A DNA stretch of 11,954 nucleotides from an uncultured Oscillospiraceae bacterium (GCA_900758955.1 CAAETL010000154.1:1-11954); one strand, 5' to 3'. Shown: positions 1 to 6,831, counted from the stretch's first letter. The notes: generated from the letters alone by a model not told the origin. Made by a program: numbers and translations.

Positions 1-155
1 ACATCGGCGGGGCCGGTATACTCTCGCAAGGTCTGGTAAACGCCCTCTCCTCCGTGCCGGTCTACCCCAGCGGCCAGGGCAATGCTGTTTTGCTCCATCA
101 GACGAAGGACCTCTCGGCCCATACGCCCGCCCGCGCCGTTAACCAGTATTCTCAT
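1..155 (-). CDS. dapB: 4-hydroxy-tetrahydrodipicolinate reductase, N-terminal part (runs off window)
   Basis: Only the first 51 codons are present; the gene continues beyond position 1. The product begins MRILVNGAGGRMGRE, the Rossmann-fold nucleotide-binding loop (GAGGRMG, residues 7-13) typical of DapB, which reduces the DapA product with NAD(P)H in the diaminopimelate/lysine pathway in the cytoplasm. The ATG overlaps the dapA stop codon in an ATGA arrangement (152-155), so the two genes are one operon and probably translationally coupled. Catalytic and tetramerisation regions lie outside the window, so the call rests on the N-terminal motif and on the neighbour. Confidence 0.88.
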   Translation of the reverse strand, partial: MRILVNGAGGRMGREVLRLMEQNSIALAAGVDRHGGEGVYQTLREYTGPAD

Positions 156-1039
156 ACGCTCAGCCCCTGTCCTCTCATAGCCTGGAGAAGCCGCTGATAG
201 TTGGCCTCCTCCATGGTAGTCAGGGGCAGGCGGAGGAAGTTGTCGCAAAAGCCCAATGCAGACATAGCGGCCTTTACAGGGATGGGGTTCACCTCACAGA
301 AGAGCGCGGAAATCAGCTCATGAAACCGGCATTGCAGCGCCATGGCCCCTTTCAGATCCCCGGCAAAGAAGCGGGTGCAGATCTCCCGGGTCTGGGCGGG
401 CAGCACATTGGAGAGCACCGAGATGCAGCCCACGCCGCCCATGGCCAGCAGGGGGACGATCTGGTCGTCGTTGCCGGAATACAGGTCCAGTTTCTCTCCC
501 ACCAAGGACATGGTCTCTACAATCTTGGAAAGATTACCATTGGCCTCTTTGATGGCGACTATATTCTCATGTTCGGCCAGGGCGGCATAGGTTTTTGGCT
601 CGATGTTGAGTCCGGTCCTGGAGGGGACGTTATACAGAATGACCGGCTTGGCGCTGGCGTCGGCAATCTTGTTGTAAATCTGAATGAGGCCGTTTTGGGT
701 GGCTTTGTTGTAGTAAGGGGTCACCACCAGGACAGCGTCAGCGCCGGCGGCACAGGAGAATTTCGTCAGGTCCAGGGCGTAATCGGTCTCATTGCTGCCG
801 GTGCCGGCGATGATGGGCACCCGGCCCTGGGCCCGCTGCACGGCGTAGTCTATGACCTTGCGGTGCTCCTCGTCCGTGAGGGTGGAGGCCTCGCCGGAGG
901 TACCGCAGATCACAAGGCCGTCGATTCCCTGGTCGATCTGCCAGTCGATGAGCTTGCCCAGTTGATGATAATTCACGCCGCTTTCGTCCGTGGGGGTGAC
1001 CAGTGCGGTGGCGATCCCTTCAAATACTCTCTTCTTCAT
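152..1039 (-). CDS. dapA: 4-hydroxy-tetrahydrodipicolinate synthase
   Basis: A 295-aa protein, the usual length for DapA, a TIM-barrel class I aldolase that condenses pyruvate with aspartate semialdehyde, the first committed step of diaminopimelate and lysine synthesis. Visible motifs are the pyruvate-binding GTSGE (46-50), the TPYYN segment (108-111) supplying the active-site tyrosine of the neighbouring subunit, YNVPSRTG (136-143) with catalytic Tyr136 and substrate-binding Arg141, and AIKEA (162-166) with Schiff-base Lys164. The ATG is preceded by GAGGAGG (1048-1054) at an 8-nt spacing. dapB follows with a 4-bp overlap. Expression should be set by the lysine riboswitch and terminator upstream (1171-1450). 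NAL/KDG-aldolase relatives share the fold, but the dapB neighbour and L box settle the assignment. Confidence 0.97.
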   Translation of the reverse strand: MKKRVFEGIATALVTPTDESGVNYHQLGKLIDWQIDQGIDGLVICGTSGEASTLTDEEHRKVIDYAVQRAQGRVPIIAGTGSNETDYALDLTKFSCAAGADAVLVVTPYYNKATQNGLIQIYNKIADASAKPVILYNVPSRTGLNIEPKTYAALAEHENIVAIKEANGNLSKIVETMSLVGEKLDLYSGNDDQIVPLLAMGGVGCISVLSNVLPAQTREICTRFFAGDLKGAMALQCRFHELISALFCEVNPIPVKAAMSALGFCDNFLRLPLTTMEEANYQRLLQAMRGQGLSV

Positions 1040-1170
1040 AATAAAGACCTCCTCTTTCTGCCCGATGGGCGGTTGGGTGTAGACCCGAAGTATGGAATCG
1101 GCTGGGGGACGCCCCCTCGCCTTCTGAGATGGAGGTAGGAACGGAAAGCAGCAGCATACCAGCCGTTTTC

Positions 1171-1206
1171 GGATAAAAAGAAGCAGCTGATGCGGATCAG
1201 CTGCTT
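1171..1206 (-). terminator. Intrinsic terminator of the dapA leader (riboswitch expression platform)
   Basis: A perfect 10-bp inverted repeat (AAGCAGCTGA, 1181-1190, with TCAGCTGCTT, 1197-1206) has a 6-nt loop and is followed on the minus strand by CTTTTTATCC (1171-1180). There is no T-run on the plus-strand side, so it acts on minus-strand transcription. It lies 66 nt beyond the riboswitch aptamer and about 130 nt before the dapA start, as expected for lysine-dependent attenuation. A GATAG segment (1243-1247, minus strand) repeats the 5' strand of aptamer helix P1 and could pair with the P1 3' strand CTATC as a competing structure; that detail is inference. Confidence 0.88.
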
Positions 1207-1272
1207 GAATACTCCTATACGCCGACCAATGAGAAAATAGTCCTATCTCAGGCCGATGCAGTTCATATCAAG

Positions 1273-1450
1273 GATAGCTCTCCGCAAAATCTCAACAAGC
1301 GATCTTTTGCGACAGTCGAACAAATCTTATTTCGTCCGCCCAGTGAAACTCCCAATGCAGAGGGAATTCCCTTCGGCGCGCACCCCTTTCGCCGCCCCTG
1401 TCCTGCATGACATGGGGAGCGGGTACTGATGGTGCAACGCGTCCTCTATC
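1273..1450 (-). ncRNA. Lysine riboswitch (L box) controlling dapA-dapB
   Basis: Read on the minus strand, the leader begins GATAGAGGACGCG (from 1450) and ends GGAGAGCTATC (to 1273); GATAG and CTATC form closing helix P1. Between them are the family signatures: CAGTA, the run GAAAGGGGTGCGCGCCGAAG (about 1390-1371), TGGGCGG, and ACTGTC near 1315. These match the conserved core of the five-helix lysine aptamer, and the 178-nt length is normal. Lysine binding would stabilise P1 and let the downstream hairpin (1171-1206) terminate transcription, lowering dapA-dapB expression when lysine is plentiful. The match was made by eye against remembered family signatures. Confidence 0.94.
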
Positions 1451-1464
1451 TCAAATTTGGTATT

Positions 1465-1493
1465 ACTATATGCTCTTTTGGCCCCCCTGTCAA
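1465..1493 (-). promoter_or_regulatory. SigA-type promoter of the dapA leader
   Basis: On the minus strand, TTGACA (1493-1488) and TATAGT (1470-1465) are separated by exactly 17 nt, with an A/T-rich stretch upstream. The predicted start near 1458 places the riboswitch 5' strand (1450) a few bases into the transcript. This gives dapA-dapB a unit separate from the phosphatase gene ending at 1570, although no clear terminator is seen between that gene and this promoter. Confidence 0.85.
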
Positions 1494-1569
1494 GAAATTT
1501 TTTGCCTTTTCTAGCAAATTTCGCAACGGAACCGGTCTTACTTTCCCTGGGACCCTTCCCGCATCCCGT

Positions 1570-2049
1570 TCATTTTTGTGCTCCCAGTGCACCGGAATTC
1601 CCCGTGAGACGGGAGAGCAGCGCGGTACAGCCCTCCCATACGTCCCGCCACGTCTCCTCAAAGTCTCCCGTATACCAGGGGTCGGCGATGGCCCGAGGGC
1701 GGGGCGTGCCGTCCAGCAGCAGGGAGAGCTTTCCCTCCGGGTCTCCCCCGAAGAGTCGCTGCATGCTGCGCAGATTGGCCTCGTCCATGCCGATCAGATA
1801 CTCATACCTCTGATAATCCTTCCGGGTGAGCTGACGGGCGATCTTCCCCGCGGGGTCAATCCCGTGTTGGAGGAGAATTTTTCGGGCCGGGGGATATACG
1901 GGGTTTCCAAGTTCCTCCCGGCTGGTTGCGGCGGAGTCAATCTGAAACGCTTCCGAAAGCCCCGCGTTTTGCACCAAGTCCTTCATCACGAACTCAGCCA
2001 TGGGGCTGCGGCAAATATTGCCGTGGCAGACAAACAAGAGTTTCCGCAT
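1570..2049 (-). CDS. Low-molecular-weight protein tyrosine phosphatase
   Basis: A 159-aa protein, the normal size for the family, which dephosphorylates tyrosine (sometimes arginine) residues in the cytoplasm. The phosphate-binding loop CHGNICRS (8-15) has nucleophile Cys8 and Arg14 in the C-X5-R pattern, and DPWYTG (123-128) carries the general-acid Asp123. The ATG at 2049 was chosen because GGGAGGAG lies about 5 nt upstream and the P-loop follows at the usual distance; an ATG 30 nt farther upstream lacks a good ribosome binding site. It is the last gene of a minus-strand operon, 48 nt after the Fpg-like gene. No nearby capsule or kinase gene hints at a substrate. It could also be a YwlE-type protein-arginine phosphatase; the sequence read by eye does not decide. 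Confidence 0.92.
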   Translation of the reverse strand: MRKLLFVCHGNICRSPMAEFVMKDLVQNAGLSEAFQIDSAATSREELGNPVYPPARKILLQHGIDPAGKIARQLTRKDYQRYEYLIGMDEANLRSMQRLFGGDPEGKLSLLLDGTPRPRAIADPWYTGDFEETWRDVWEGCTALLSRLTGNSGALGAQK

Positions 2050-2097
2050 AGGCTCCTCCCGACGATTTACAGACTTCATGGTTGCCGCCCGCCCTCC

Positions 2098-2925
2098 TCA
2101 GCCCTTCTCCAGGGGCTGACAGGCCGGGCAAAAATAGACCGCGCCGCCCAGATAAGTTTCTTTGGTGACAGGACCGCCGCAAGTGGGACAGCCGGAAGCC
2201 AGGGCGGCTTTTCCCATTTTCACCTCATAGCCCCCCGGGCGGTTGAACAGGTCTTTTTCGGTATTGCGCCCGCCGCCCCGCATCATCTCTTCCAGGACGC
2301 GGGGGATCTCCTCCAGCAGGCGGTCGGCCTCCCTTGCCGACAGGCTGCCACATTTGCGTTTGGGATGGAGGCCCGCGGCGAACAGAACGTCCTGCAGTAC
2401 GCCGTTTCCCAGGCCGGGAATGCGCTGCCCGGTGGCCAGGAGGGCCTTCATACTCAGACTGGGCTTGCTCTTTGCCAACAGCTCTTGAAAATATGACCTG
2501 AATGCCGATGAGGTAATCGGAACGGCCCCTCTGCTTTTTTGATAGTACTCGTCGACGAGATCGCCCTGGTGGAGCAAAATGCCCCCATACATGGCCACGG
2601 TAAACGCCAAGGCCCTGCCGCCCTCCAGTTCCAGCAGCAGCTGATACTGTTTGGGAATCTCCTGCCCTTCCACCAGTCGGGCATGAACGCCATCGTTAAA
2701 GCAGAGCCGCGATCCGTTGTCAAACATCAGCTCCACATAGATGCCAAACCCCTCCGCCGCAACAATTGCTCGCCCAGCCAGCGCCTGGTCATAGGAGGCG
2801 GGGTCCCCCTGAAACCAGCAGAATTTGTGGGGCTTGGTGGGCGGCAGGACCTTGGTGACCCGGCTCCCTGCAACATGTTGTTGCAGCTGCTCCGCCATGG
2901 TTTTGACCTCTGGTAATTCCAGCAT
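2098..2925 (-). CDS. Fpg/Nei (MutM)-like DNA-repair protein lacking the N-terminal proline
   Basis: A 275-aa protein with the layout of Fpg/Nei base-excision glycosylases: an N-terminal beta-sandwich, a helix-two-turn-helix region near residues 158-188 (SMKALLATGQRIPGLGNGV, with Lys160 and Asn174), and a zinc finger CPTC-X16-CPAC (Cys246, 249, 266, 269). The N-terminus is MLELPEV instead of MPELPEV, so the catalytic proline exposed after Met removal is Leu, while Glu3 is kept. The RGKY segment holding a conserved Lys reads FGIY (60-63), and the zinc-finger Arg is replaced in LGGAVYFC. From memory, a Firmicutes/Bacteroidetes subgroup, often annotated as endonuclease VIII, shares these changes, so it is probably an intact divergent subfamily. 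The start at 2925 has AAAGGAG 9 nt upstream; in-frame sequence farther upstream belongs to the preceding gene. It lies 19 nt after the radical SAM gene. Confidence 0.85.
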   Translation of the reverse strand: MLELPEVKTMAEQLQQHVAGSRVTKVLPPTKPHKFCWFQGDPASYDQALAGRAIVAAEGFGIYVELMFDNGSRLCFNDGVHARLVEGQEIPKQYQLLLELEGGRALAFTVAMYGGILLHQGDLVDEYYQKSRGAVPITSSAFRSYFQELLAKSKPSLSMKALLATGQRIPGLGNGVLQDVLFAAGLHPKRKCGSLSAREADRLLEEIPRVLEEMMRGGGRNTEKDLFNRPGGYEVKMGKAALASGCPTCGGPVTKETYLGGAVYFCPACQPLEKG

Positions 2926-2944
2926 GCTCCGAGACTCCTTTCCG

Positions 2945-4912
2945 TCAGCGCCAGCGGGAGGGCTTTTGTGGCCCCCGCTGCTTATTCTTGGGCCTCTTTC
3001 CGGGAGAGGCGGCCCCATTTTTCCCCCCAGGCGGCCGACGCCCGCCCTGTCCGGCGGCGGCTTTCGCCTGCCCCGGCTTGGCCTTTCGCGGGGACTCCTC
3101 CCGTTTGGCAGTGGGACGGTTGGGACGAAGCAGACAATCAGGCCCGTAGCCAATCAGATCTTCCCGGCCCGTCTTCCGGATGGCTTCCAGCACAAGGGGG
3201 CGTTTCTCGGGCCGCTTCCACTGGAGCAGGGCCCGTTGCAGGGCCTTATCCTGGGGCGTTTTGGGCACAAACACCGGTTTCATGGTCTTGGGGTCCAAGC
3301 CGGTATAATACATACAGGTGGACAGGGTGCCGGGTGTGGGGTAGAAATCCTGCACCTGTTCCGGTTGACGGCCGGTTTTTTGGAGCCACTGGGCCATGCC
3401 CACCGCGTCCTCCAGCCGGCACCCGGGATGGGAAGACATGAGATAGGGCACCAAATACTGCTCCATCCCGTATTTCTGGTTCAGCCGCTGGTACTTGTCC
3501 TTAAATTTCTCATAGATATTGATGTGGGGCTTTCCCATGTAGTCCAGCACGTGGTCCACGCAGTGCTCGGGGGCCACTTTCAGCTGCCCACTGATGTGGT
3601 ACTTCACCAATTCCGCGAAAAATTCCCCCTTGGGGTCCTGGAGCAGATAGTCAAAGCGAATTCCTGAGCGGATAAAAATCTTTTTTATCCCGGGAATGGC
3701 CCGGAGCTTGCGCAGCAGGGTCAGGTAATCGGTGTGGTCGGCATCCAAATTGGGGCAGGGGACGGGGGCCAGACAGTCCCGGTTCTTGCACAGTCCGGCC
3801 TTTACCTGCTTTTTACAGGAGGGCCGCCGGAAGTTGGCGGTGGGACCGCCCACATCGTGGATATACCCCTTAAAGCCGGGATGTTTGGTGAGGGCGGTGA
3901 CCTCCCGGATCACGCTCTCATGACTGCGGGAGGTCACCATTCGGCCCTGATGAAAGGCCAGGGAACAGAACCGGCAGGCCCCGAAACACCCCCGATTATG
4001 CGTTACCGAAAAGCGGACCTCTTCAATGGCGGGCACGCCGCCCATGGCCTCGTAGTCCGGGTGGGGTTCCCGTACGTAGGGCAGCTCGGCCACTTCGTCC
4101 AGCTCCCGGGTATTCAGAGGCATGGCGGGGGGATTGACCACCAGGACCCGATCCCCATGGGGCTGAAGAATGGCCCGCCCACGGATGGGGTCGTGTTCGT
4201 CGTATTGAATGCGGTTGGCGGCAGCGTAGGCCTTTTTGTCCGCCGAAACCGTCTCAAAAGAATCGCAGGAAACCGCGGGGAACCGACAGAATTCCGGGTC
4301 TTTCGTCGCGAAGCAGGTACCACGGACCCCCGTGATCTCCCCAATGGGGGTCCCCGCCGCCAGCAGAGCGGCAATTTCCCGGGTGGCCCGCTCCCCCATT
4401 CCGTAGGTAAGCAGGTCCGCCTGGGCGTCAAAAAGAATGGAACGGCGCACCTGGTCATCCCAGTAGTCATAGTGGGCAAACCGCCGAAGGGAGGCCTCCA
4501 GTCCCCCAATGACGATGGGAATATCCCCGTAAACTTCACGAATGCGGTTGGCATAGACAATGGTGGCCCGATCCGGGCGCAGACCCGCCTTTCGCCCAGG
4601 GGAGTAGGCGTCATCGTGCCGGCGGCGCTTGGCGGCGGTATAATGGGCCACCATAGAGTCAATGTTTCCCCCGTTAATCAGCACCCCGTATCGGGGCCGC
4701 CCCAGAGCGGTAAAGGATTCTGCCTTTTTCCAGTCCGGCTGGGCCAGCACCGCCACCCGGTACCCCTCCGCCTCCAGCACCCGGGCGATCACCGCAGTGC
4801 CGAAAGAGGGGTGATCCACATAGGCATCCCCAGTGATAAGGAGAAAATCGTAGTAGTACCATCCCCGGTCCACCAGGTCCTCTTTGGTCACCGGCAGGAA
4901 ATCCTGTCTCAT
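2945..4912 (-). CDS. YgiQ-family radical SAM protein
   Basis: A 655-aa protein matching the YgiQ (UPF0313) family in length and sequence. It has an N-terminal cobalamin-binding-like region (starting RQDFLPVTKEDL, with FLLITGDAYVDHPSFG at 23-38), the radical SAM cluster motif GCFGACRFC (Cys309, 313, 316; CX3CX2C) after SVTHNRG, and a second cysteine group (Cys366, 375, 380, 386) typical of the family. These enzymes bind a 4Fe-4S cluster and S-adenosylmethionine; their reaction is not established to my knowledge. About 60 C-terminal residues (596-655) are Lys/Arg/Pro/Gly-rich, low-complexity and probably disordered. The ATG overlaps the stop of the preceding phosphatase-acetyltransferase gene (ATGA, 4909-4912) and has a GGGAG upstream, so the two are tightly coupled. 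Confidence 0.93.
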   Translation of the reverse strand: MRQDFLPVTKEDLVDRGWYYYDFLLITGDAYVDHPSFGTAVIARVLEAEGYRVAVLAQPDWKKAESFTALGRPRYGVLINGGNIDSMVAHYTAAKRRRHDDAYSPGRKAGLRPDRATIVYANRIREVYGDIPIVIGGLEASLRRFAHYDYWDDQVRRSILFDAQADLLTYGMGERATREIAALLAAGTPIGEITGVRGTCFATKDPEFCRFPAVSCDSFETVSADKKAYAAANRIQYDEHDPIRGRAILQPHGDRVLVVNPPAMPLNTRELDEVAELPYVREPHPDYEAMGGVPAIEEVRFSVTHNRGCFGACRFCSLAFHQGRMVTSRSHESVIREVTALTKHPGFKGYIHDVGGPTANFRRPSCKKQVKAGLCKNRDCLAPVPCPNLDADHTDYLTLLRKLRAIPGIKKIFIRSGIRFDYLLQDPKGEFFAELVKYHISGQLKVAPEHCVDHVLDYMGKPHINIYEKFKDKYQRLNQKYGMEQYLVPYLMSSHPGCRLEDAVGMAQWLQKTGRQPEQVQDFYPTPGTLSTCMYYTGLDPKTMKPVFVPKTPQDKALQRALLQWKRPEKRPLVLEAIRKTGREDLIGYGPDCLLRPNRPTAKREESPRKAKPGQAKAAAGQGGRRPPGGKNGAASPGKRPKNKQRGPQKPSRWR

Positions 4913-6090
4913 GAGGGGGCTCCCGTCAAATCGTACCCGATGTACTTCTCCATCAAATTCATATCAGTGCCAAACGGGGTTTCCCAGCTCTCCTTTTTCC
5001 GAAAACCGAATTTCTCATAAAACCGATTGGCCGCCGGGTTATCGTTGGCGCAGGAGAGCTGGAGCTTGTCCCTGCCCATGGGGCGATATGTACTCACCGC
5101 CTGACCCATCATCTGAATCCCCAGACCACGGTTGCGATGTTCCGGCAGCATGTAAAAGAAAGAGATATATCCCGCGTTGTCCTCCTGATTCTGCGCCGGA
5201 TCCATCTGGAGCAGTCCCACGATGGTGGTCTTACGTTGGGCGCAGAGAAGAAATTGAGGGCCGGCGTTTCTGCATGCCTGGGCTCCCTCCAGATACCACT
5301 GGGGATTGAACAGACGGGGGTCGCGTCCCAGGTCGGTCCAGGCCTCGTGGCGGGAGGCCAGATACAGCCCTTGGTGCAGGGGCTGGGAGATATCCAGCGG
5401 CGTATACCACAAATTCTCGTCAGGGGAGGATCCGCTCTTGTTCTTCCACCATCCCTGCCGCTGCAAGGTGGAAATGCTCTCAGACAGATGGGAATTGTCA
5501 TCGGCAAAGACAATATTCACCTTACCGTTTTCAATCTCCAAAAGGGTTACCGCGGTGTTATCGCTGTGGCCCATGGTGCGGGTTTCGGCAACCGACAGGC
5601 CCTTAAACAGGGCCAAGGTATTCCGCATGGCGGTGCCGTGGCTGCACACGGCAACCGTCTGGTCGGAATGGGCTTGGGCGATATCTAAAATGGCCTTGCT
5701 CACCCGTTGGCGGACCTCCTCAAAGCTCTCCCCATCCTTGGCCTTAAAATGGGGGGAAGTTTGGGTAAATTCCATCATTTCCTCGTGATGCAAAAAATCC
5801 ATTTCACCCCAAGTCTCATCTTCCCACTCGCCCACTGAAATTTCCCGCAGATCGGCGCGGGTATGCAGCGGCAGCCCCTTGGGTTCACAGATGGCCAGTT
5901 GCAGCGTGGTGCGGGCCCGGAACAAATCGCTGGAATAGGCGGCGTCAATGGGAACATTGGCAAACCGCTCTTTGAGCGCCTCAATCTGACGATATCCGTT
6001 TACCGTCAGCAGGCTGTCATATTGCCCATGAATGCGGCGGTAGAGGTTTCCCTCCGCCTCCGCATGGCGAATTAGATACAATTTAGTCAT
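4909..6090 (-). CDS. Histidine phosphatase-GNAT acetyltransferase fusion protein
   Basis: A 393-aa two-domain protein. Residues 1-205 are a phosphoglycerate-mutase-like histidine phosphatase: LIRHAEAEGN (6-15) with phospho-accepting His9, the SSDLFRART segment (53-61), Glu83 in LREISVGEWE, and second catalytic His151 in VCSHGTAMRN. Residues from about 235 to 385 form a GNAT N-acetyltransferase: the acetyl-CoA loop region PEHRNRGLGIQMM (316-328) and NPAANRFYEKFGFRK (351-365). Both active sites look intact. The substrate is unknown. The frame stays open far upstream through the tRNA, but ATG 6090 is chosen because the RHA motif follows at the family-typical distance, AAGGA lies 11 nt upstream, and a promoter lies at 6161-6189. 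It is first in the operon with the radical SAM, Fpg-like and tyrosine phosphatase genes. Confidence 0.9.
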   Translation of the reverse strand: MTKLYLIRHAEAEGNLYRRIHGQYDSLLTVNGYRQIEALKERFANVPIDAAYSSDLFRARTTLQLAICEPKGLPLHTRADLREISVGEWEDETWGEMDFLHHEEMMEFTQTSPHFKAKDGESFEEVRQRVSKAILDIAQAHSDQTVAVCSHGTAMRNTLALFKGLSVAETRTMGHSDNTAVTLLEIENGKVNIVFADDNSHLSESISTLQRQGWWKNKSGSSPDENLWYTPLDISQPLHQGLYLASRHEAWTDLGRDPRLFNPQWYLEGAQACRNAGPQFLLCAQRKTTIVGLLQMDPAQNQEDNAGYISFFYMLPEHRNRGLGIQMMGQAVSTYRPMGRDKLQLSCANDNPAANRFYEKFGFRKKESWETPFGTDMNLMEKYIGYDLTGAPS

Positions 6091-6160
6091 AACGCATGAA
6101 GTCCTTTGCAGTAAATTGAAACCGCGGCCAAAGCGCGATTTTGCATTCATAATAGTTAAG

Positions 6161-6189
6161 ATTATAGCGCAGCACACATATTTTAGCAA
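6161..6189 (-). promoter_or_regulatory. Promoter of the phosphatase-GNAT / radical SAM / Fpg-like / tyrosine phosphatase operon
   Basis: On the minus strand, TTGCTA (6189-6184) and a perfect TATAAT (6166-6161) are separated by 17 nt, giving a start near 6154 and a leader of about 64 nt to the ATG at 6090. No operator-like repeat stands out. Confidence 0.75.
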
Positions 6190-6270
6190 TGGATTTTTGC
6201 GGCACCCCGGGCACAATAAAATCGGTGCTTTCCAGCGCCAGCATTTTGGAAAAAGGAGGCTTCCGCTTAA

Positions 6271-6426
6271 ATGATGAATCAACGGTTTTGGTACGGACTC
6301 GGCCTCGGCGTAGCTGCCGGCGCCGCCTTGGGTGTCGTGATGAAAAATGAAGAAAAAACCATTCGTCGTCAGGCGCGCAAAACCGCCCGCAAAGTAACCC
6401 ACGCTATGGACTCCATGGGAATGTAA
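6271..6426 (+). CDS. Small single-pass membrane protein, 51 aa, unknown function
   Basis: This 51-codon gene reads MMNQRFWYGLGLGVAAGAAL, then GVVMKNEEKTIRRQARKTAR and a short tail ending in GM. Residues 7-24 form a small-residue hydrophobic segment with GxxxG-like spacing (GLGLGVAAGAALGVV), followed by a strongly basic stretch (25-42), the outline of a small inner-membrane peptide with a cytoplasmic basic tail. AAAGGAGG ends 11 nt before the first ATG; the second ATG (6274) is equally possible. It is divergent from the phosphatase-GNAT operon and ends about 60 nt before the tRNA promoter. No convincing promoter is seen; TTGCAT/TATAGC (6141-6168, 16-nt spacer) is a weak candidate. It is reminiscent of YtxH-like or other short glycine-rich membrane proteins, but I do not recognise a named family. 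Confidence 0.7.
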   Translation: MMNQRFWYGLGLGVAAGAALGVVMKNEEKTIRRQARKTARKVTHAMDSMGM

Positions 6427-6486
6427 TTTCGCGCCCAACCCAGCGCTCTCTTCTCTGATTTTCCGCAAAAAACTTGAAAAAATGTA

Positions 6487-6515
6487 TTGACAAACGCTCT
6501 CCCATTTGGTAAGAT
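6487..6515 (+). promoter_or_regulatory. Promoter of the tRNA-Ala gene
   Basis: TTGACA (6487-6492) and TAAGAT (6510-6515) have a 17-nt spacer. The start predicted near 6522 is about 25 nt before the mature tRNA 5' end. Confidence 0.82.
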
Positions 6516-6546
6516 AAGCATCGTTCGGAACGGAACACATTGAACC

Positions 6547-6621
<75 letters not shown>

Positions 6622-6622
<1 letters not shown>

Positions 6623-6681
6623 AAACACCGTGATTTTTTAGGAAATCACGGTGTTTTTTTAGGAAATCACGGTGTTTTTTT
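6622..6681 (+). terminator. tRNA terminator with tandemly duplicated 3' arm
   Basis: CACCGTGATTT (6626-6636) pairs with AAATCACGGTG (6643-6653) around a 6-nt loop and is followed by seven T (6654-6660); flanking A's (6622-6625) can extend the stem. The 21-nt unit starting AGGAAATCACGGTG and ending in T7 occurs twice head to tail (6640-6660 and 6661-6681), so the 5' arm could pair with either copy. Confidence 0.92.
6640..6681. repeat. Perfect 21-bp tandem duplication
   Basis: Two identical, directly adjacent 21-bp copies (6640-6660, 6661-6681) comprise the terminator 3' arm and its T-tract. It was probably produced by replication slippage or left by a local rearrangement next to the tRNA. Confidence 0.95.
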
Positions 6682-6790
6682 GATGATTTTATAGAGATGT
6701 ACCAACAAACTGATGTTGCAAAAATAACTCAAAAAGCATACAGGCTAACATTAACCATTTACTTACCTAATCAACTAAATTCCTGAATAA

Positions 6791-6831
6791 AAAGAGTGTG
6801 GTCGGCAGTACTTGCGCGGCCGCACTTTTAT
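6791..6831. terminator. Probable terminator downstream of the Spo0A-like gene
   Basis: AGTGTGGTCG (6795-6804) pairs with CGGCCGCACT (6817-6826), ten pairs including two G-U, around a 12-nt loop. On the minus strand the hairpin is followed by CTTTTTATT, suiting the gene that ends at 6906; on the plus strand it is followed by the weaker TTTATATT. The remaining DNA from 6682 to 6905 is AT-rich and shows no gene. Confidence 0.65.

Noticed and set aside
320..1138. Plus-strand open frame (272 codons) opposite dapA
   Set aside because: Antisense shadow of dapA; low-complexity composition and no ribosome binding site.
1201..1410. Protein-like plus-strand frame antisense to the dapA leader
   Set aside because: The sequence is fully explained by the lysine riboswitch on the minus strand; no start or ribosome binding site.
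1494..1522. Inverted repeat GAAATTT...AAATTTC as terminator of the tyrosine phosphatase gene
   Set aside because: AT-only stem with no T-run after it on the minus strand, abutting the dapA -35 box; more likely AT-rich promoter-upstream DNA.
1429..2496. Plus-strand open frame (355 codons) across the dapA promoter, the phosphatase and the Fpg-like gene
   Set aside because: Antisense to two genes with clear motifs; spans their intergenic region and has no recognisable domain.
3734..5020. Long plus-strand open frame (428 codons) opposite the radical SAM gene
   Set aside because: Gly/His/Pro-rich product with no motifs, exactly antisense to a well-supported YgiQ gene; a by-product of GC-rich codon use.
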